NCBI RefSeq assembly: GCF_035046485.1
Contig: NC_085138.1
Span: 294,296,256-294,360,255, forward strand
Reading direction: 5' to 3'
DNA from: Aedes albopictus
Taxonomy: Eukaryota; Arthropoda; Insecta; Diptera; Culicidae
DNA length: 64,000 nucleotides
Translations under genes and position numbers: made by a program
Notes under the pieces: model-generated
Told to the model about the DNA's origin: nothing
Database searches by the model: none
What the model saw: the letters and a program-made list of their open reading frames with translations, nothing else
In this document: positions 57,677 through 64,000 of the stretch, piece after piece
Position numbering within the stretch: position 1 is the stretch's first letter
Layout of the letters: every line of letters starts with the position of its first letter

Positions 57677-58260
57677 CAGTCGAAACCCGCTCGTTGAGCC
57701 GCAAACTCCACCCAACCAACGAATTCGATTCGCTAGTTGGGTGAAGTGACAGCAGCACAAGGGGCGTGCGCGATGTTTTTTTTTAAATCATGTTTAGGTT
57801 GGAAACAAAAAGGAAATTTTTCAATTTGTTTCACATTTAGAGCAAAACTGATACGTTTTGCAAGATACATATATGGCCAATGCGAGAAATAATTATTTTA
57901 GTCGGTGAAGTGAAAATATAGATGTTTATGAAACCACCCGGATCAAAAGCAAGCACAAAACGCTTTTAATGATCGACAAAATAAAGATTGCCGATGTTTT
58001 GCATTTGTTTCGAAGTAATTGTACATATTCTTTTTTTTTTTTAAGAAATGTGAAATAGAAATTTTTTTCGATTGTCAGTAAAGTTTAAGAAGCCAAAAAC
58101 TCATTAGCTCGCCCCTCGGAATTACAGATTGGTTGTCATTTTCAGTTTGACATTGAATTATGACATCCAGGTACTTTTTAGTTGGCTGACAGCTCAACTA
58201 ACGGGGCCCCAACTAAAAAGTCACCCAACTATTAAGCCCCCAACCAGCGGGTCATGACTG
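57677..58260. mobile_element. pogo-like MITE, CAGTC...CCCGCT termini
   Basis: The left end CAGTCGAAACCCGCTCGTTG pairs with the complement of CAACCAGCGGGTCATGACTG at the right. TA flanks both ends (57675-57676 and 58261-58262). Subterminal ACCCAACTA/TAGTTGGGT words repeat. 584 bp, no transposase. Confidence 0.8.
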
Positions 58261-58262
58261 TA

Positions 58263-58820
58263 CTTGTAGATCTACTCAGAAATAGAGCCTGATCAGGTGT
58301 CGAGAGTTCATGAAATGAAAGGTTTGTCAAGTCCCAGGAAACTTTTTTGGCGCATTTATCGTCTCTATCAACAGCCACCCCAGGATGTGTACAGTCGGCT
58401 TTGCTATGCTAGATCTACTCAGAAATAGAGTTCACAGAGTCAACTTTATAGTGGGTATCAATAAAAAAAGTTATTTGCAGTTTGTAGTGTTAATTTTTCC
58501 ATCTAGAAAATGGGGAACAACAATTTTCCAGAAATTCCGTCATGGTTTATTTCTGGAATTTCTCTGGAAATACCTCTTGAAATTCATCACGAGATATCTT
58601 CCGTATTTTTTCACGCCATTTGACTTGGTATTCCTTTTGGAATTCCTTCCGGAGATTCTTCAGGAATCATACCAGCGTTTTTCAAGATTAAAACTATTCT
58701 TTCCCGGATTCTTTATTGAGAATCTTCCAGGAATCCAAAATGCCGATCGTTTTATTCTGGAATTGTTACGGGGATCATACAGAATTTCTCTAGAGGATTT
58801 CCCAGTACATATTGCTACCA
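58263..58820. repeat. Local direct repeat and degenerate GGAATTTC repeat
   Basis: TAGATCTACTCAGAAATAGA occurs at 58267-58286 and about 58411-58430. From 58530 on, the GGAATTTCTC-type degenerate repeat creates the long open frame 58385-58933, which I do not regard as a gene. Confidence 0.55.
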
Positions 58821-59174
58821 AAGATGGGAACGCTCACTTGCAAAGAGTTACATTCACTTGCAGTTTTCTCAGCTCAGAAGCGTGTAATCAAAATACGATG
58901 TATGGACGACTTTTTCCTGGTGATTTTATCTAAAAGTTTGCCGAATAGAGTATAGGTCGCACACGCATACCGAAGTCATGAGGGAGCTGCGAAGGCAACT
59001 CTCCAGCTCTGTCACGACTTTGGGATTCGTGTGCGACCCCTACACTATTCGGCAAAGTTTTAGACAAAACCACAAGGCAAAACTCGTCCATACATCGTTT
59101 CGTGATTGCACGCTTCTGAGCTGAGAAAATAGCAAGTGAGTGTAACTCTTTGCAAGTGAGTGTTCCCATCCATG
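58821..59174. mobile_element. Fold-back MITE with 9-10-bp target duplication (MULE-like)
   Basis: ATTGCTACCA occurs directly outside both ends (58811-58820 and 59175-59184). The long inverted repeats carry GATGGGAACGCTCACTTGCA and TGCAAGTGAGTGTTCCCATC, with further pairing through CTCAGCTCAGAAGCGTG and TTTGCCGAATAG. A 9-10-bp duplication with long TIRs is characteristic of Mutator-like elements. Confidence 0.75.
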
Positions 59175-59264
59175 ATTGCTACCAGTGCTCCCGTTGGTTT
59201 CTACCAGGATTTTTCCCGAGATCTCCACAAGAGTTTCTCCTCTCAAAGCTACGAGAAAACGAGC

Positions 59265-59925
59265 TTTCCGTGATCAGCTTGTAGACGCTGTGATGAACCT
59301 AGGGATGATTCTGGATTCGCAACTAAGCTTCAGACATCATGTTTTCTTCGTAAATAGTTGAAATACCGTCTAGAACGTTGTGCTTCATATTTCGGATCGC
59401 CAAGGATTTCACCATCGTGTGTTGTTTTAAATCACTATATTGTTCGCTAATTCGATCGGCGCTCGAGTAATGCAACGTAGTTTGGAATCCTCATCATCTG
59501 AGAGGAATATAGATATGAAAGAATCTGTCCAGCGTTGTTTTATCCTTTTTGCTCTCCGCCGACTCCCATGGCACGATCCATTGCGACTGCCAAGCTACAG
59601 AAGTCGATGGCAACTGCCAGTGAGAGACTTGGAGAGCCTTCAGCAGCACAGGAACGTTTCACGAGCAATGGTCATTGCGGAATTGTTGCAGGGAAGGATG
59701 GACTGCCCCGCACTCTGGCAGTCCGTCGATTTGTATGTTTGTTCTAGAGCACTACGGAATAACATAATGTTGCGACCTTAGCTACGGCCTCCTTTGCGAA
59801 GGACTGAATACAGGCAGCAGTTCCAGTTTGACAGGGACGTTCAACAATGTAGCCTCCGTGTTCGACCTTTCCAAAGATATAATCAAGCGAAAGTTTAAGG
59901 TTGTGTTTTGTATCGATGATCTTTA
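59265..59925 (+). pseudogene. Jockey-type LINE, C-terminal RT tail
   Basis: Reading the plus strand: LVDAVMNLGMILDSQLSFRH (about 59279-59338), then across a frameshift AKDFTIVCC and SLYCSLIRSALE. Then ESVQRCFILFALRRLPWHDP (59521-59580), RDLESLQQHRNVSRAMVIAE and LLQGRMDCPALWQSVDLYV, ending with RALRNNIMLRP. The C-terminal TFNNVASVFDLSKDIIKRKF follows in another frame. This is the region after the RT thumb in jockey-like elements. The catalytic core is absent. Confidence 0.75.
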
Positions 59926-59984
59926 TATTGTTTTTGTGTGCGAGTTTTTTGTTCGTAATTTCATTAGTTTAAGCCAACCGAGCA

Positions 59985-60053
59985 CCATATTGTCCAATTT
60001 GACCATTTTGTATGAGAAACGGATGGTGGTCATATAGTTTTTTTTCGATGCTG
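59985..60053. mobile_element. Diverged Tc1-like right end
   Basis: ACCGAGCACCATATTGTCCA, TTTGACCATTTTGTATGA and TTTCGATGCTGTATA parallel 18356-18431 of the Tc1-like element. About 70 bp remain. Confidence 0.6.
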
Positions 60054-60109
60054 TATAAGCTTTTATGCAATTCAGTATCGTAATTTCTATTTTATATAAC
60101 TCATTTTAG

Positions 60110-60412
60110 TATTATAATGGCCAATTTTTCCGAACTGGTTCATTATGCAACTGAAATGAGTTGCATAATGAAAAATAGTTGTATAATGTTCATAATGCAA
60201 CTCATTTGAGTTGCATTATGAACATTATGCAACTCAAATGGGTTGCATTATAAAAAAATCATTGCATAAAATTTTGTATGGAACTCGTTGCAAAACTCGA
60301 TTTTTTCAGCACTCTTCGTATTTATCCAACTCGGCAAGCCTCGTTGGATAAATGTACGACTCGTGCGGAAAAAATCAACTTTTTGCAACTCGTTACATAA
60401 ATAACTATTATC
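60110..60412. repeat. GTAACGAGTTGCAAAAAG repeat, copy 2 (inverted)
   Basis: Inverted counterpart of 55913-56245, running from CAATTTTTCCGAACTGGTTC to GCAACTCGTTACATAA. It keeps the same nested palindromes. Confidence 0.85.
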
Positions 60413-61167
60413 GTTTTAACGTCCTTGTACGCAACAGGAACACGTATTCATTAAAACCATAAATAAAAGTAAGTTTGCGAAAAGTAGTTTAAGCAAAGTC
60501 CCAATTAAGTCGTTCAACTCCCATGCATTAGTGCAAAATTTCGGGGTCCGTGAAGTACTAGACAAAAAAAATATGATACCTTCATATAATGTTACCTTGC
60601 ACTCTACTGCAAATTGAAAATCTAGTGCTCCGCTAATGCTGCTATGAGTAACAACCTACTTGTTTATGCAAATATAAACATGAAAATTTCTGATTCTGGT
60701 AGGTAGCGTATTGATTGGCCATTTTTTTAAATTAATTTATCATTTATTTAATTTTAGAAATCAAAAGTTATGATGTGGGAATGTTGGCAATGCAACCCTA
60801 CGCCACACAAATTTACCCAACGCGGGGGCAATCAGTGAATACAAGATTCCATTGCCGACCAGGTCCTTTATACTGAAGTTATTCCCTGCCTCCGCCGGAA
60901 GCCGACCAGCTTTAGCCCGACCGACCAAAGCACCCGTTGGGGTATTAGACCTCTTTTTGATTCCGGAATGTCAAAGTCTTGGAGTGGTGGCCCGGGCGGG
61001 ACTTGTTGTGCGCCCCAAATTGCGATGGCCAAAGTGGATAAAACCGTTCGCTGAATAATCGGATTGTGATAACCGCTAAATATACAAAATTTCCCTATTT
61101 CTTCAACGTGGTATGTTAACCACAAAAACGTTTGCTCGCTAGATGCTTTTCACTTGGAATCTCGCTA
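60413..61167. other. Single-copy non-coding DNA
   Basis: A balanced-composition stretch at 60775-61075 has opposing frames (60852-61058 + and 60868-61125 -) with no recognised domain. Nothing else is seen. Confidence 0.4.
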
Positions 61168-62017
61168 GGGGCATCTGGGGTAATACGCACTGTCGAGGCA
61201 AAACGCACCCCCTTTGTTTTTCAGGGATTATCCGTTTTAGAGCTTTGGAACCTTATCAGTCTAATAGAACGTCTTAATAAATGAGCATCTGGAAAATTTT
61301 ACATATCTGCGTTACGTAATTAGTGAGAAAAATGAATAAAATTGAAAAGCACGATTCTGATGTAATTTTCCCGATCGTTTGTCGAATGATTTGATGGTGA
61401 AAACCGACCAAACATCTAATGCTGTTGTATTTATTCAGTTCATTGAGGGCAATTCTAAGCATAGGAAAAATAACTTAAACAGTAATCTACGTAAATCATA
61501 TGTTTTAAACTATTTTATTTTTTGCTATTGATTGGGGCAATATGCACTCCATTGGTTGGGGCAAAACGCACCTATAGAAAACATGCTGTAATAATATCTA
61601 TGAGTGCTCTGTAAGTAATCGCAAACAAAATTGAGCTATTGTTTGTCTTAAAACCTTATAAAACATGCATTTTGTCTAAGAAGTAAAAACATTTCTAAAC
61701 TCGACGGTGCATCTTGCCTCAATGTTGTGGTGCGTCTTGCCCCTTTATTTGAGTGCATCCTGCCCCATTGTTGTAGTGCATTTTACCCCGAGCAAGGGTG
61801 CATACTGCCCCGCATAAACATACGAAGCCGTAATGTTAGTCTTTGCAAAAAACGTTATTTTCAAGAGCTGAACTGTATTAAGGCTGAAATTTTGTTTGAT
61901 TTCTCTTAGAATGAAAGTATATGCAATGAATGCATGCATTAAACCAATGAATTATTGCCTTTTTATATGCATTTGGACGCATATTCCTTAAGTGGTGCGT
62001 ATTACCCCAGAATCCCC
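61168..62017. mobile_element. TA-flanked MITE with GGGGCATCTGGGGTAATACG termini
   Basis: The left end GGGGCATCTGGGGTAATACG pairs with the right end GTGCGTATTACCCCAGAATC, with TA outside each. Internal GGGGCAAAACGCAC and TGCATCTTGCCTC words repeat subterminally in both orientations, as in the GGGGCAAGATGGG MITEs. 850 bp, non-coding. Confidence 0.8.
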
Positions 62018-62239
62018 TACTGACTTTCTCCCATCATCCCCAAGAACGTTTTTTACCCGAAGCATTCCCCCACTCATATAAGTTCCGATGAAAATTTCGA
62101 CAAAAAAAGTTTGGAAAATCTTACGCGCCATACAAAAAAATTTCGGTTCTCAAACACAAAATCTTACAAGGGGGGGAGGGGGTGTCGAAAAATCGCTTAA
62201 ATTCCCTTACGTAATTAATGGACAGCCCCCAACGAGGTT

Positions 62240-62525
62240 TCCTGCTACCGATCAAATGACCCGAGCTTCTAACGACACGCATTTGAAACTGTATATTTCA
62301 AATATAGCAACGGATGTGCCCGAAAACGAAGTCGTACAAATGGTCTGTGAATCACTTGGATAGAAGGAAGTGCTCGGGATAACATGTTTAGTCGAATCTG
62401 GGACGAATATTTCAACGTTGGACTACGTGTCGTACAAAATTACTGTTGAGGCGAAATTTCGAAGTTGTGCTTTGAGGAGTTCAACCTGGCCAGATTGAGT
62501 ACGTTATCGCGAGTTTCGAAATACT
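62240..62525 (+). pseudogene. Retroelement ORF1-like remnant
   Basis: The translation HLKLYISNIATDVPENEVVQ, MVCESLG, then stop, then VLGITCLVESGTNISTLDYV and SYKITVEAKF resembles the nucleic-acid-binding domain of mosquito retroelement ORF1/gag proteins, including a following SSTWPD and REF pair. One stop and a frameshift make it a pseudogene. Family not assigned. Confidence 0.5.
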
Positions 62526-62880
62526 TCTAAAACAACTTGGAGGCCTTCAAACCTATCTACAATTCAATCAGTACAATGATTAGTTACTACTATTGTTTTG
62601 TTTTAAAATGCCAGTGTTTTGTTTCAGTAATGTTTGTGTAACGTCATTCACTTGTCTGTTTGTATTGTAAAGCAACTAATTCTGAATAGTCTGTAATAAA
62701 GTAGTCTGTGCGACAACTTAGTCGAAGGCGAATAATCAAATAAGTATTAGTACGATAATTTACTAAAAGTTTCACAAGATTTTTAATAAAACCTTCCAAA
62801 ACAACTTCAGAAGATTGCTCATGTATTCCGTTATGGAATACGCCTCAAATTGACCTAAGAATTTGAGTAGATCTTCTTCC
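62526..62880. other. Non-coding, nothing recognised
   Basis: AT-rich; probably the decayed continuation of the preceding retroelement fragment. Confidence 0.35.
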
Positions 62881-62884
62881 AGAA

Positions 62885-63110
62885 GACCATGGTGCCATAA
62901 GTAATCTCACTCTCCCATCCTTTTTCGAAAACAAGAGATTGCGGCACCGATTTATTCCATTCTTTATGTTTTCATTTGTACTCACTGGTAACAAAAAAAC
63001 ATACAAAAATAAGAAACAAAACAAACAGCGCTTCAATCCTTTGTTTATCGTAAGATGAAAATGGGAGCCACATGCTTAATAATAGAACCAACACCCTTTG
63101 TAAACAAAAG
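62885..63110. mobile_element. MITE-like repeat, GGGTATTGGTTCCC family
   Basis: Contains TTGCGGCACCGATTTATTCC, AATCCTTTGTTTATCGTA and GGGAGCCACATGCTTAATAA. It ends TAGAACCAACACCC, the complement of the family's start. Inverted relative to 7430-7660. Confidence 0.7.
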
Positions 63111-63221
63111 CTCTAAAAATGCTCTCAAATATTCTTTCCTTGGATCTAAGCCGAAAGAAAGATAAAACTGCGAAAAATAAGAGTGTTCATGGTGTGGTGT
63201 TGGAGCCAGTTTGGCTTTCTA

Positions 63222-63310
63222 TTTCGCAGAATATTAATTATTTCTGCGGTATAGTTGGTTGAAGCGCCAATAGAGCAAATATCGAGTCGTGGGTTCGAAT
63301 CCAATAAGAA
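63222..63310 (+). other. tRNA-like sequence (SINE scrap?)
   Basis: TATAGTTGGTTGAAGCGCC resembles an A box and GTGGGTTCGAATCCAATAAG a B box. It is followed by a T run at 63315-63321. The acceptor stem does not pair, so this is probably a tRNA-derived repeat rather than a tRNA gene. Confidence 0.35.
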
Positions 63311-63400
63311 TGCGTTTTTTTTCGCAAGTTTACCTCTCACTTTAACAATTATTGCTGCTGTGATTTCTCCAGGGATTTCTCAAACCATTTCTTCGGAGAT

Positions 63401-63686
63401 CCTCATCTCTCCTCTTCTTGGCGTAACGTCCTCACTGGGACAAAGCCTGCTTCTCAGCTTAGTGTTCTATGAGCACTTCCACAGTTATTAACGGAGAGCT
63501 TCCTCTGCCAATGACCATTTTGCATGTGTATATCGTGTGGCAGGCACGAAGATACTTTATGTCCAAGGAAGTCAAGGAAATTTCCTTTACGAAAAGGATC
63601 CTGGACCGACCGGGAATCGAACCCGTCACCCTCAGCATGGTCATGCTGAATACCCGTGCGTTTACCGCCTCGGCTATATGGGCCCA
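63401..63686 (-). mobile_element. Feilai-type SINE, copy 3
   Basis: Full-length on the minus strand, with the same A and B boxes as the other two copies. The target duplication is TCTTCGGAGAT (63390-63400 and 63687-63697). The B-box region GGGTTCGATTCCCGG is intact. Confidence 0.9.
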
Positions 63687-63697
63687 TCTTCGGAGAT

Positions 63698-64000
63698 GCT
63701 TCTTGGAATTCTCTCAGTGTTTTATTCTGAGGTTCGTCCAAGAACTTCTGCAAGGAATTTCCTAGAAATTTTTGTAGGGTTCTGAATAATTTGGTGATTT
63801 TTAAGGGCTCTTCTTGGATTTCCAGGAATATCTTTAATTCCAAGAATTCCAAGAATGCCTGGTGGGGTTTCTCTAGACATTTTGAATCCTTAAAGGATTT
63901 TGCCATGTATTCTCAAAGAATTCTTTCTTACATTCCTTCATGGATTTCTGCAATGATTCCTCCAGGATTTTCCTCTTATAATTCCTCCAAGCATACCTGC
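63698..64000. repeat. Degenerate GGAATTTC-type repeat, runs off the window
   Basis: Repeated CCAAGAATTCC, GGAATTTCCTAG and GATTCCTCCAGGATTTTCC words, the same family as at 0.2 and 34.5 kb. The frame 63454-63906 is a by-product of this repeat plus the SINE. Confidence 0.55.

Noticed and set aside
58385..58933. 182-codon open frame
   Set aside because: Mostly degenerate GGAATTTC repeat, ending inside the fold-back MITE.
63454..63906. 150-codon minus-strand frame
   Set aside because: Read through a SINE and degenerate repeats.
1..64000. Endogenous viral sequence
   Set aside because: No frame shows recognisable viral polymerase, capsid or nucleoprotein motifs; the enzyme remnants seen are LINE reverse transcriptases and an endonuclease.

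Overview
This window looks like repeat-rich, non-coding nuclear DNA from an Aedes-type (culicine) mosquito. The reasons are three full-length tRNA-derived Feilai-type SINEs with target-site duplications, many TA-flanked MITEs, RTE-, L1/Tx1- and jockey-type LINE remnants, and an AT-rich background broken by short GC-rich trinucleotide tracts. Species assignment is inference. I see no complete conserved protein-coding gene; nearly all open frames are short chance frames or decayed transposon frames.

Layout. 0-9.7 kb: SINE, pogo-like and mariner-like MITEs, a fold-back element. 9.7-14.75 kb: the most unusual segment, an array of histone-type units without histone reading frames. TATA/initiator promoters, some with an octamer and a GC box, each lie 200-300 bp before a histone 3' stem-loop with a purine-rich U7-like downstream element. 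The array includes a 1,866-bp tandem duplication and is bracketed by a 12-bp inverted repeat. 15.1-24.0 kb: an 8.8-kb interval bounded by TTAA-flanked inverted termini, holding a fold-back element, a Tc1-like element and other repeats. 24-29 kb: a MITE, a fold-back element, GC-rich single-copy islands and a SINE. At 29.0 kb there is a candidate recursive-splice (ratchet) site or micro-exon on the + strand. 29.67-32.18 kb: a near-identical ~200-bp direct repeat flanks 2.1 kb, and each copy carries a candidate first coding exon on the minus strand.

33.9-39.0 kb: a 5.2-kb pogo-like element with TA duplications, stuffed with degenerate repeats, a SINE and a LINE tail. 40.7-43.3 kb: an element with very long inverted repeats and a small nested MITE with G-runs. 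45.6-50.5 kb: a decayed RTE-type LINE split by an L1/Tx1-type LINE. 50.5-51.6 kb: a single-copy GC-rich island. 51.6-54.4 kb: a MITE with a tRNA-like core, then a long inverted-repeat element holding a SINE and a small MITE. 55.3-64 kb: AT-rich MITEs, CTG tracts, a pogo-like MITE, a 9-10-bp-TSD (MULE-like) fold-back element, a jockey-type LINE tail, a TA-flanked MITE, a retroelement ORF1 remnant and a third Feilai SINE.

The simplest overall reading is a very large intron or gene desert. The histone-type array is the best candidate for something new: possible short non-polyadenylated, cell-cycle-regulated RNAs, or an amplified graveyard of histone regulatory ends.
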